A stretch of 64,000 nucleotides of DNA, from contig JAPLCC010000012.1 of NCBI GenBank assembly GCA_026392415.1, forward strand, positions 29,708-93,707, in the 5' to 3' direction. Made by a program: the position numbers and the translations under genes. Every line of letters starts with the position of its first letter. Position 1 is the stretch's first letter. Shown one piece after another: positions 7,890 to 15,354 of this stretch. Under the pieces are notes generated by a model, which saw nothing but the letters and a program-made list of their open reading frames with translations, did no database searches and was not told the origin of the DNA. The stretch is from Propionibacteriales bacterium (GTDB taxonomy: Bacteria > Actinomycetota > Actinomycetes > Propionibacteriales > Nocardioidaceae).

Positions 7890-9620
7890 GTGAGTGAGCC
7901 CGCAGAGCACGAGACCGCCACGTTTGCCGACCTCGGTCTCGGCGAGCGGATCCTGAAGTCCCTGTCGGACGTCGGCTATGAATCGCCGTCCGCCATCCAG
8001 GCGCAGACCATCCCGCACCTCCTCGAGGGCCGCGACGTGATGGGTCTGGCGCAGACCGGAACCGGCAAGACGGCGGCCTTCGCCCTGCCGATCCTCGACC
8101 GCCTCGACCTGACCCAGAAGACCCCCCAGGCGCTGGTCCTGGCGCCGACGCGTGAGCTCGCGATCCAGGTCTGCGAGGCCTTCGAGAAGTACGCCGCCAC
8201 CATGAAGGGCGTCCACGTCCTGCCCGTGTACGGCGGCCAGGGCTACGGCATCCAGCTGTCGGCGCTCCGCCGTGGCGTCCACATCGTCGTCGGCACCCCC
8301 GGCCGGATCATGGACCACCTCGAGAAGGGCACGCTCGACCTCACGCAGCTGCGCTTCCTGGTCCTCGACGAGGCCGACGAGATGCTCAACATGGGCTTTG
8401 CGGAGGATGTCGAGACGATCCTCGCCGACACCCCGGACTCCAAGCAGGTCGCGCTGTTCTCCGCGACCATGCCCAGCCAGATCAAGCGGCTGTCGGCGAA
8501 GTACCTCAACGATCCGGTGTCCATCTCGATCGAGCGGAAGACCCGCACGGCCGAGAACATCAAGCAGCGCTACCTGATCGTCAGCTACCCGCAGAAGGTC
8601 GACGCCCTCACCCGCATCCTCGAGGTGGAGAACTTCGAGGGGATGATCGTCTTCGTCCGCACCAAGAGCGAGACCGAGCTGCTTGCGGAGAAGCTGCGCG
8701 CCCGTGGCTACAGCGCCGCCGCCATCAGCGGTGACGTGCAGCAGGCCCAGCGCGAGCGGACCGTCAACCAGCTCAAGAGCGGCAAGCTCGACATCCTGGT
8801 CGCCACCGATGTCGCGGCGCGTGGCCTCGACGTCGAGCGGATCAGCCACGTCGTCAACTACGACATCCCGACCGACACCGAGGCCTACGTGCACCGGATC
8901 GGTCGCACCGGTCGCGCCGGCCGCAGCGGTGACGCGATCTCGTTCGTCACCCCGCGCGAGCGCTACCTGCTCAAGCACATCGAGAAGGCGACCCGCTCGA
9001 CCCTCGAGCAGATGCAGCTCCCCACGGTCGAGGCCGTCAACGTGACGCGTCTGGCCCGCTTCGACGACCAGATCACCGCGGCCCTCGAGTCGCCCAGCAT
9101 CTCGTTCTTCCGTGACGTGGTCAGCCACTACATCCGCGAGCACGACGTCCCCGAGGTCGATGTGGCCGCCGCGCTGGCGATCGCGATGCAGGGCGACACC
9201 CCGCTGCTGCTCGACCCGGCCGCCGAGCGCACGGTGCGCGCCAAGTCCTTCGACCGGCCCGACAGCTCTGATCGCGGCGACCACCGCAAGCGCGACGGCT
9301 ACGGCTCCGACCGTGGTGGCTCGCGTGGCGACCGGCCGCGCCCCGACCGGAGCGACCGGCCGCCGGCCGCCGGCCTGGCGGCGTACAAGATCCAGGTGGG
9401 CAAGCGCCACAAGGTCGAGCCCCGCCAGATCGTCGGCGCGCTGGCCAACGAGGGTGGCCTCGACCGTCGCGACTTCGGCCGGATCACGATCCGCCCGGAC
9501 TACTCGGTCGTCGAGCTGCCCAAGGACCTCTCGGCCGAGACGTGGGCGAAGCTCAAGACCACGCGCATCAGCGGCAAGCTGATCGAGCTCCAGGTGGACC
9601 AGGGTCCGCCGAAGCGCTGA
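7890..9620 (+). CDS. deaD: DEAD-box ATP-dependent RNA helicase with DbpA-type RNA-binding domain
   Basis: This 576-residue RNA helicase remodels structured RNA, probably in ribosome assembly or cold adaptation like DeaD/CsdA. Visible motifs are the Q motif, AQTGTGKT (54-61), PTRELAIQV, TPGRIMDH, DEAD (160-163), SAT, and HRIGRTGRAGR (from 335). An Arg/Gly/Asp-rich linker at about 455-495 leads to a DbpA-like RNA-binding domain (KIQVGKRHKVEPRQIVGAL). The start is GTG at 7890. A TAGGCT box at 7878-7883 leaves only six bases before the GTG, so the mRNA is probably leaderless. The exact subfamily name is less certain than the activity. Confidence 0.94.
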   Translation: MSEPAEHETATFADLGLGERILKSLSDVGYESPSAIQAQTIPHLLEGRDVMGLAQTGTGKTAAFALPILDRLDLTQKTPQALVLAPTRELAIQVCEAFEKYAATMKGVHVLPVYGGQGYGIQLSALRRGVHIVVGTPGRIMDHLEKGTLDLTQLRFLVLDEADEMLNMGFAEDVETILADTPDSKQVALFSATMPSQIKRLSAKYLNDPVSISIERKTRTAENIKQRYLIVSYPQKVDALTRILEVENFEGMIVFVRTKSETELLAEKLRARGYSAAAISGDVQQAQRERTVNQLKSGKLDILVATDVAARGLDVERISHVVNYDIPTDTEAYVHRIGRTGRAGRSGDAISFVTPRERYLLKHIEKATRSTLEQMQLPTVEAVNVTRLARFDDQITAALESPSISFFRDVVSHYIREHDVPEVDVAAALAIAMQGDTPLLLDPAAERTVRAKSFDRPDSSDRGDHRKRDGYGSDRGGSRGDRPRPDRSDRPPAAGLAAYKIQVGKRHKVEPRQIVGALANEGGLDRRDFGRITIRPDYSVVELPKDLSAETWAKLKTTRISGKLIELQVDQGPPKR

Positions 9621-9634
9621 GGTCAGGTCGGGTC

Positions 9635-10228
9635 ATGGGGGGACGCTCGCGTCGGGGAACGGTCGCTGCTGTTGCAGCGCTCGGAGTCCTCGCTGCGGGC
9701 TGTGCCGCCACCCCGGCCGATCCCGCGGCGCAGCCGGGCACGCCCGGGAGCAGTGCGTCGCAGCAGGTCTCCGACCGTCCCGACAAGGACCGCACGGAGA
9801 AGGTGTCGCGGTCATCGGGTGCCCGCGCCGACGTCCCCGACATCGAGATCATGGCCCAGCTCGCGCGGCGCGCCGAGCGGATCGCGAAGAACCTGCCGAA
9901 GGTGGTCGTCCCGACGGACGTCGACCGCGGCAGCAATCGCGCGATCGGCTACCAGCTGATGATCGAGTTCGGGTTCCCGGCCGATCAGTGGCCCTATCTC
10001 GATGCCTTGTGGCAACGCGAGTCCGGCTGGAGCCACCTCGCCGACAACCCGACGTCGAGCGCCTACGGCATCCCGCAGTCGTTGCCCGGTTCCAAGATGG
10101 CCGTCGTCGGTGCCGACTGGAGGACCAACCCCGAGACCCAGATCCGCTGGGGTCTGGCCTACATCGCGGCGCGCTACGGCAATGCGCAGAAGGCGTGGGC
10201 TCACTCGGAAGAGTTCGGCTGGTACTAG
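9635..10228 (+). CDS. Lytic transglycosylase-like lipoprotein
   Basis: The 197-residue product has a lipoprotein signal (MGGRSRRGTVAAVAALGVLAAGC, lipobox LAAGC at about residue 23), a Ser/Asp/Lys-rich linker, and a C-terminal domain of about 85 residues resembling the SLT/Rpf-type lysozyme fold. In that domain LWQRESGWSHLADNP carries the likely catalytic Glu, and SSAYGIPQSLPGSK and GLAYIAARYGN are typical. It probably cleaves peptidoglycan at the outer face of the membrane. It lies 14 bases after the helicase stop in the same direction. Its stop codon shares the bases CTAG with the stop of the next, convergent gene. Confidence 0.85.
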   Translation: MGGRSRRGTVAAVAALGVLAAGCAATPADPAAQPGTPGSSASQQVSDRPDKDRTEKVSRSSGARADVPDIEIMAQLARRAERIAKNLPKVVVPTDVDRGSNRAIGYQLMIEFGFPADQWPYLDALWQRESGWSHLADNPTSSAYGIPQSLPGSKMAVVGADWRTNPETQIRWGLAYIAARYGNAQKAWAHSEEFGWY

Positions 10229-10827
10229 GCCACGTCTGACGCACCCTGGTGCACGTCGAGGTGGAGCAGTCGCGCGATCAGGTCGACCAGCGGTCCGAGC
10301 AGGAGGATGACGGCGATCGTGCCGACCCCGACGGTGGCGCCGAGCAGCCAGCCGATCAGCGCGCCGCCGCCCTGGACCGCGCTGTAGGTCCAGCGGAACG
10401 GCACCGGCGGGTCCCACGCGAGGGCAGCCGCCTCGGCGGGGCCGGCTCCCGTCTGGCTGCCGAGGTACGTCGCGATGCCGAGCGCCAGCACCGGGAACGC
10501 CAGCACGAGGAACGCGATCCGCGCGGGTACGCCGTCCGGGCTGGGGAGCAGGTCGAGTGCGACGGACACGGTGACGCCGACCAGCAGCACCTGGACCACG
10601 GTGCCGACACCGGGGATGACCTTGCGGGTCGCCGCCACGGCCACGAAGAGCACGCCGATCACGAGGTTGGCGACCCAGAAGGCGACGTCGAACGACTTCG
10701 CGACGCCGTTGACCAGCGTCGAGTAGCCGTCCGAGCCGAGGTCGGCGCCGAGCAGCAGCCCGACCCCGACACCGAGGACGACGCAGCCGACGACGAGCAG
10801 GGCCAGCCGGCGGAGGTAGGGGGCCAC
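10225..10827 (-). CDS. YczE/YyaS-like integral membrane protein
   Basis: The 200-residue protein has about five hydrophobic segments and the pattern VGVGLLLGADLGSDGYSTLVNG seen in YczE/YitT-like membrane proteins of unknown function. The start is GTG at 10827 after GAGGGTGGGG. Its stop overlaps the stop of the upstream convergent lipoprotein gene. It could be cotranscribed with the flavoprotein gene 12 bases away on the same strand. The substrate, if it is a transporter, cannot be predicted. Confidence 0.75.
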   Translation of the reverse strand: MAPYLRRLALLVVGCVVLGVGVGLLLGADLGSDGYSTLVNGVAKSFDVAFWVANLVIGVLFVAVAATRKVIPGVGTVVQVLLVGVTVSVALDLLPSPDGVPARIAFLVLAFPVLALGIATYLGSQTGAGPAEAAALAWDPPVPFRWTYSAVQGGGALIGWLLGATVGVGTIAVILLLGPLVDLIARLLHLDVHQGASDVA

Positions 10828-10839
10828 GGCCCCACCCTC

Positions 10840-11802
10840 TCAGGCGATGGCGCGCGCCGCCGCCAGGTCGGCCATCACCAGGTCGCGGTCACAGGCCGCA
10901 CCTGCGACGAGCCCGGCAGCGGCGGCGGTCAGCACCGAGGCCATCGGCATCGGCAGGTCGCGGTGGTGTGCGAGGTCGCCTGCGGCGTACACGCCGGGTC
11001 GGCTGGTCGCGCCCATGATGTCGACGTGGATGCCGCCGAGGTCGCCGGTCTCCAGCCCCAGTTGCTCGGCGAACGGCGCGGCCTGCCGCCACGTCGGCGC
11101 GACGAACATGCCGCCGAGCTCCACGGTGTGCCCGTGGTCCAGCAGCGCCCGCAGACCGTCGCTGGCCGCCTCGACGCCGAGGACCGAACCGGTGTGCACC
11201 TCGAGCCGGAGCGCCTTCAGGGAGGCGTCCACGTCGGGGCTCACCTCGGCCCCGTCGGTGAGGACGACGACCCGGTTCGCCAGCCGCGCCATCAGCTGGG
11301 CGAGCATCGGCACGTGCGGCCCGGCCCCGAGCAGGCCGACCGTGCGGTCGGCGAACTCGTAGCCGTGGCAGTAGGGGCAGTGCGCGACGGCGGAGCCGAA
11401 CAGCTCGGCCAGTCCGGGGATTGCGGGCAGCTCGTCGCTCAGGCCGGTCGCGAGCAGCACCCGCCGCGCAGACACCGACGGCTCACCGTCGACCTCGATC
11501 GTGAACGCATCGGGATCCCCGGTGATGGACACCACCGCCCGCTCGACGAACGAGACGGTGTCGTAGCGCGCGATGTCCTCGCGGGCTGCCAGGCGAAGTT
11601 CGGCGGGCGGGGTGCCGTCGTGGCCGAGGAAGTTCTGCATGTGCTCGGCGGGGTCGTTGCGGAACCGGTCGGTGCTGAACACGACCACGTCGCGCCGCAT
11701 TCGCCCGAGGGTCAGTGCGGCCTGGAGGCCAGCGGTTCCGGCGCCGATCACGGCGACGTCGTACTGCTTCGATTGCTTCATGTCGCCATCGTGTGAGTTC
11801 AT
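10840..11802 (-). CDS. Thioredoxin-reductase-like NAD(P)/FAD-dependent oxidoreductase
   Basis: The 320-residue flavoprotein has an FAD Rossmann motif (DVAVIGAGTAGLQAALTLGR), a redox CxxC (HCPYCHGYE, Cys142 and Cys145), a second dinucleotide motif (VGLLGAGPHV) and the C-terminal YAAGDLAH motif. This matches low-molecular-weight thioredoxin-reductase-type enzymes, which pass electrons from NAD(P)H to a disulfide. The partner is unknown. It diverges from a MerR regulator with only six bases between the start codons, and a perfect inverted repeat covers both starts. A second ATG at 11784 (MKQSKQYDV) is a realistic alternative start. Confidence 0.88.
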   Translation of the reverse strand: MNSHDGDMKQSKQYDVAVIGAGTAGLQAALTLGRMRRDVVVFSTDRFRNDPAEHMQNFLGHDGTPPAELRLAAREDIARYDTVSFVERAVVSITGDPDAFTIEVDGEPSVSARRVLLATGLSDELPAIPGLAELFGSAVAHCPYCHGYEFADRTVGLLGAGPHVPMLAQLMARLANRVVVLTDGAEVSPDVDASLKALRLEVHTGSVLGVEAASDGLRALLDHGHTVELGGMFVAPTWRQAAPFAEQLGLETGDLGGIHVDIMGATSRPGVYAAGDLAHHRDLPMPMASVLTAAAAGLVAGAACDRDLVMADLAAARAIA

Positions 11803-11813
11803 GTCAACATGAA
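11798..11813. promoter_or_regulatory. Inverted repeat between the divergent flavoprotein and MerR genes
   Basis: The sequence TTCATG-TCAA-CATGAA is a perfect 6-4-6 inverted repeat that spans the ATG codons of both divergent genes. A MerR protein could bind here, but canonical MerR sites lie between -35 and -10 boxes, and those boxes are not clear. Confidence 0.45.
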
Positions 11814-12261
11814 GTCAAGCCGTCAGGACGTGCGCTGGTCGATCGGTGACCTCGCGAGCCGCTTCGAGCTCGAGACCCACGTGCTGCGGCACTGGGAGGA
11901 CAAGGGCCTCCTGTGTCCCGAGCGCGACTCCGCGGGGCGGCGCTACTACGGCGAGGACGACGCCTACCGGGTCGCAGCGATCATCGCGAGCAAGGAGTCG
12001 GGCATGAGCCTCGACCAGATCCGGACCCTGGTGGACGCGTCGACCGACGGCCGACGCGAAGCGCTGAAGCAGCATCTCCTCGAGCTCGACCGCCGCCAGG
12101 CCGAGCTGGAGAGGTCGCGCCACATGACCGAGCACGCCCTCGAATGCCGTGCACACGACATCACGACGTGCCCGTCGTTCCAGTCGCACGTCGCCGACAT
12201 CGTCGAGGGCACCCGCCGCGGCCTGCCGTGGGCCAACGGGCACGGTTCGCACACCCGGTGA
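11809..12261 (+). CDS. MerR family transcriptional regulator
   Basis: The 150-residue protein has an N-terminal winged helix of MerR type (SIGDLASRFELETHVLRHWE, GLLCPERDSAGRRYYGEDD), a central SGMSLDQIRTLV segment, and a dimerisation helix at about 80-115. Two cysteines near the end (ALECRAHDITTCPSFQSHV) could form a metal or redox sensor, which would fit control of the neighbouring thioredoxin-reductase-like gene. That role is inference from position. The ATG is six bases from the divergent start. Confidence 0.88.
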   Translation: MKSSRQDVRWSIGDLASRFELETHVLRHWEDKGLLCPERDSAGRRYYGEDDAYRVAAIIASKESGMSLDQIRTLVDASTDGRREALKQHLLELDRRQAELERSRHMTEHALECRAHDITTCPSFQSHVADIVEGTRRGLPWANGHGSHTR

Positions 12262-12291
12262 CTCGGGGGGAGTGACCGGACGGCCACCTTC

Positions 12292-12313
12292 GTGATCTAG
12301 TGAGCCAGATCAC
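12292..12313. promoter_or_regulatory. Inverted repeat upstream of the esterase gene
   Basis: GTGATCT (12292-12298) and AGATCAC (12307-12313) are perfect inverted arms separated by eight bases. The site lies 27 bases before the esterase start codon and 30 bases after the merR stop. It may be an operator. It does not fit the CRP/GlxR pattern exactly. Confidence 0.4.
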
Positions 12314-12339
12314 AATCCTCGGTCGAAGGTGTCGCTCCC

Positions 12340-13149
12340 ATGTCACGGTCACTGCGTCTTCTCATCTCGTCCCTCAGCGGTCTCGCGGCCGCGCTGGTCA
12401 CCCTCGTCGGCGTACCCGCTCCGGCCCAGGCCGCCGCGGCGCCCTATGTCGCCCTCGGAGACTCGTACGCCTCGGGCACCGGCACCCGCAGCTACGTCGA
12501 TGACGGCACCAGCTGTCAGCGCTCCAACTACGCCTATCCCAAGCTGGTCGCGACCCAGAAGGGCTATGCGCTGAACTTCAAGGCCTGCTCAGGTGCGACG
12601 ACCAGCACGGTCACCAACAGCCAGCTGAGCGCGCTGACCACGGGTACGGAGTACGTCACCATCTCCGTCGGCGGCAACGACGCCGGCTTCAGCAGTGTGC
12701 TGGCCGAGTGCGCCCAGCCGGGCTGGATGTCCAACTGCGACGGCGCGATCAACACGGCACAGTCCTTCATCAACAACACGCTGCCCGGGCGACTGAGCAC
12801 GCTCTACGCCTCGATCAAGTCCAAGGCCCCGAACGCCGTCGTGGTGGTCGTGGGCTACCCGCGGATCTTCCAGGGCGAGGACTGCAACGCGGCCACCTGG
12901 TTCTCCCCGGCTGAGGAGACCCGGCTCAACGCGACCGCCGACCTGCTCAACGCGAAGCTCTCGTCGGCTGCCGGCGCCAAGGGCTTCAAGTGGGCCAACC
13001 CGACCAGCCGGTTCGTCGGGCACGCGGTCTGCGACGACGTCGAGTGGCTCAACGGACTGTCCAACCCGATCAGCGAGAGCTATCACCCCAACAAGCTCGG
13101 CCACTCGTCCGGCTACCAGCCGCTGGTGGCGGGTCTTCTCGTCGGCTGA
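12340..13149 (+). CDS. Secreted SGNH/GDSL-family esterase or lipase
   Basis: The 269-residue protein has a Sec signal peptide (cleavage near AQAAAA, about residue 33). It carries the SGNH hydrolase blocks: ALGDSYASGTG with the nucleophile serine near residue 42, SVGGNDAGF as block III, and ESYHPNKLGH with the catalytic histidine. Six cysteines probably form three disulfides, as in extracellular Streptomyces esterases of this group. It hydrolyses ester bonds outside the cell, and the natural substrate cannot be told. The ATG start is chosen because it begins the signal peptide. Confidence 0.92.
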   Translation: MSRSLRLLISSLSGLAAALVTLVGVPAPAQAAAAPYVALGDSYASGTGTRSYVDDGTSCQRSNYAYPKLVATQKGYALNFKACSGATTSTVTNSQLSALTTGTEYVTISVGGNDAGFSSVLAECAQPGWMSNCDGAINTAQSFINNTLPGRLSTLYASIKSKAPNAVVVVVGYPRIFQGEDCNAATWFSPAEETRLNATADLLNAKLSSAAGAKGFKWANPTSRFVGHAVCDDVEWLNGLSNPISESYHPNKLGHSSGYQPLVAGLLVG

Positions 13150-13185
13150 CCTCGTCGGTGGGTGCGTGCTGGTAGAACCATCCGC

Positions 13186-15108
13186 ATGCGTCGCATCTCG
13201 GTCGGTCTCGGACTCCTGCTCCTCGTCGCGGGTGGTCTCGCCGCGTGCAGCGGCCAGGACGACGAGGAGAAGGCAGCCGCTGCGGTGGCCCGTCAGCTGG
13301 TCGCTGCGCTGGCGAGCGCCGCGGCACCGGACGGCGCGGACGCCGGCACGCCGCAGCCGATGGCGTTCGAGGCGCTGTCGTTCGGCGACGTGGAGGTCGC
13401 CACGGTCGCGGAGGCGTTCGCCACGATCGTCGACGACATGGACGGCATCGAGCCCGAGATCAGCGTGGGCGACGACGTCACCGTCACCGACGACAAGGCG
13501 ACGGCCACGCTGACCTGGTCGTGGCCCGAGACGACGGAGGCGGCCTGGTCCTACGACACCGAGGTCGAGCTCGCGCGCACCGGCGACGAGTGGGCCGTCG
13601 TGTGGGCGCCTTCGATCGTCGAGTCCTCGCTCCAGCCCGGCGAGGTCCTCGACGCTGTCACCGAGCCGACCGACCGCGGGGACATCCTCGGCGCGGGCGA
13701 CGAGGTGCTGGTCACCGAACGACCCGTGGTCCGGATCGGGATCGACCGCACGCGCGTGAAGGCGGCCCGGGCTCCCGCATCCGCGAAGGCGCTGGCCGAG
13801 CTCGTCGACATCGATTCAACCCCCTTCGTCAAGGCCGTCCGCAACGCTGGTGACCGGGCCTTCGTCGAAGCGATCACCTACCGCGAGGGCGAGATCCCGG
13901 CCGCCGTCCAGAGCGGATTGCCCACCATCGACGGCGCCCACCAGGTCAGCGACGAGGTCGCCCTGGCGCCCACCCGCACTTTCGCCGCGCCGATCCTGGG
14001 GCGGGTCGGACCGGTCACGGCCGAGATGGTCGAGAAGTCTCCGGAGACCTACCGGACCGGAGACACGGCCGGGCTCTCCGGCCTGCAGGGCAGGTACGAC
14101 GACCAGCTCCGCGGCGTCCCCGGCCGGATCGTCCACGCCGTGCCCGAGGACGGAGACGCGAAGAAGCGGACGCTCTACGAACGCGAGGCCGAGGCGGGTC
14201 GGCCGCTGGCGCTGACCCTCGACGCATCCCTGCAGACCGCCGCCGAGGACGTCTTGTCGAAGGTCAGCGGGATCAGCGCCCTCGTCGCGATCCGACCCAG
14301 TGACGGCGCCATCGTGGCGGCTGCGTCGGCCGAGCAGAACTACGCCACCTACGGACAGTTCGCACCCGGTTCGACGTTCAAGATCGTGACCGCGCTGGCC
14401 CTGTTGCGTGCCGGGCTGACACCCGAGTCCCCGGTGGAGTGCACGCCGACCACCACCGTCGACGGCAAGAGTTTCAAGAACTACTCCGACTACCCGTCCG
14501 GCGCGATCGGCACGATCCCGCTGCGCAGGGCGATCGCGAACTCCTGCAACACCGCCCTGATCAATGCCCGCGCCAAGGTCGACGACGGCGATCTCGCGGC
14601 AGCCGCGGCGAGCCTCGGGCTCGGCATCGACCACGACCTCGGGTTCCCGGCCTTCTTCGGTGAGGTGCCCGATCCCGCCAGTGAGACCGAGGGCGCCGCC
14701 GACCTGATCGGCCAGGGCAAGGTGCTCGCCTCCCCGATGGCGATGGCCACGGTGATCGCCAGCGTCCAGGCCGGGAAGACCGTGGTGCCCCGCCTGCTCG
14801 ACCAGGTCGACGTGAGCGTCCCGAAGCAGGCCACCCCGCTCACCGCTGAGGAAGCAGCGGCGCTGAAGTCGATGCTCCGCGGCGTGGTCACCGAGGGCAG
14901 CGGCCGCGGCCTCGCCGACGTCCCGGGCGCCCCGGTGATCGCAAAGACCGGCACCGCCGAGTACGCCGACGGCGATGCCATCAGGACCCATGCCTGGATG
15001 GTCGCGGCCCACGGGGACCTGGCCGTGGCCGTGTTCGTGCGCGACGGGGTCTCCGGCTCGCAGACCGCCGGTCCGCTGATCGAGGACTTCCTGCGCCGAG
15101 CCCGATGA
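13186..15108 (+). CDS. Class B penicillin-binding protein, lipoprotein-type (transpeptidase)
   Basis: This 640-residue enzyme cross-links peptidoglycan at the outer face of the membrane. It has a lipobox (GLAACSG, near residue 22) instead of a plain membrane anchor, and an NTF2-like MecA-N domain at about 35-150. A linker domain follows, then the transpeptidase domain with STFK (Ser396 nucleophile), SCN (453-455) and KTGT (587-590). MecA-N architecture is known from low-affinity PBPs, but resistance should not be assumed. The ATG at 13186 follows a TAGAAC box by seven bases, so the mRNA may be leaderless. A hairpin repeat starts directly after the stop codon. Confidence 0.94.
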   Translation: MRRISVGLGLLLLVAGGLAACSGQDDEEKAAAAVARQLVAALASAAAPDGADAGTPQPMAFEALSFGDVEVATVAEAFATIVDDMDGIEPEISVGDDVTVTDDKATATLTWSWPETTEAAWSYDTEVELARTGDEWAVVWAPSIVESSLQPGEVLDAVTEPTDRGDILGAGDEVLVTERPVVRIGIDRTRVKAARAPASAKALAELVDIDSTPFVKAVRNAGDRAFVEAITYREGEIPAAVQSGLPTIDGAHQVSDEVALAPTRTFAAPILGRVGPVTAEMVEKSPETYRTGDTAGLSGLQGRYDDQLRGVPGRIVHAVPEDGDAKKRTLYEREAEAGRPLALTLDASLQTAAEDVLSKVSGISALVAIRPSDGAIVAAASAEQNYATYGQFAPGSTFKIVTALALLRAGLTPESPVECTPTTTVDGKSFKNYSDYPSGAIGTIPLRRAIANSCNTALINARAKVDDGDLAAAAASLGLGIDHDLGFPAFFGEVPDPASETEGAADLIGQGKVLASPMAMATVIASVQAGKTVVPRLLDQVDVSVPKQATPLTAEEAAALKSMLRGVVTEGSGRGLADVPGAPVIAKTGTAEYADGDAIRTHAWMVAAHGDLAVAVFVRDGVSGSQTAGPLIEDFLRRAR

Positions 15109-15143
15109 GGTCTCGAGACGGTTGCTGCGCAACCTCCTCGACC
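15109..15143 (+). repeat. Palindromic repeat, family A (copy after the PBP gene)
   Basis: The element begins GGTCTCGAGACGGTTGC, has the loop TGC, and ends GCAACCTCCTCGACC. The arms pair as TCGAG..GGTTGC with GCAACC..CTCGA. It starts at the first base after the PBP stop codon, so it lies in the 3' untranslated region. Confidence 0.85.
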
Positions 15144-15159
15144 CCATGGGGACCAGGTC

Positions 15160-15181
15160 ACCCGGGACCTTGGTCCCGGGT
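15160..15181. terminator. Perfect hairpin ACCCGGGACC / GGTCCCGGGT
   Basis: Ten-base arms flank TT. The hairpin follows the PBP gene and its repeat, so it may end that transcript, although no T run follows. Its centre also fits GGGAC-N4-GTCCC, the core of DosR/DevR sites in mycobacteria. Confidence 0.4.
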
Positions 15182-15240
15182 CGAAATGGTCTTTCGGACA
15201 CTTCTTGGCGCTGGGTCCTGCGGTCCCACCGGACCCGCGC

Positions 15241-15331
15241 TATCGTGGGGGAAGTCGTACATCGGAGGGAGCACCGATTCCGACAAGAGCCCGTCGTTGA
15301 CCCCATGCAATGACGGGCTCGCTCCTTTTTC
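15241..15331 (+). ncRNA. Candidate small RNA or attenuated leader before gabD
   Basis: A TATCGT box at 15241-15246 predicts a start near 15253. The RNA would contain a small hairpin (ATCGG, purine-rich loop AGGGAGCA, CCGAT). A strong intrinsic terminator follows: GAGCCCGTC (15287-15295) pairs with GACGGGCTC (15312-15320), then GCTCCTTTTT. The product would be about 78 bases and would end 24 bases before the gabD start codon. It could be an independent small RNA, or a leader that must be read through to express gabD. Confidence 0.55.
15287..15330 (+). terminator. Intrinsic terminator upstream of gabD
   Basis: A perfect nine-pair stem and a 16-base loop are followed by a T run at 15325-15330. 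No coding frame ends just before it. It therefore belongs to a short non-coding transcript or to an attenuator. Confidence 0.75.
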
Positions 15332-15354
15332 ACGGGGAGTGGAAGAGTGGCTCC

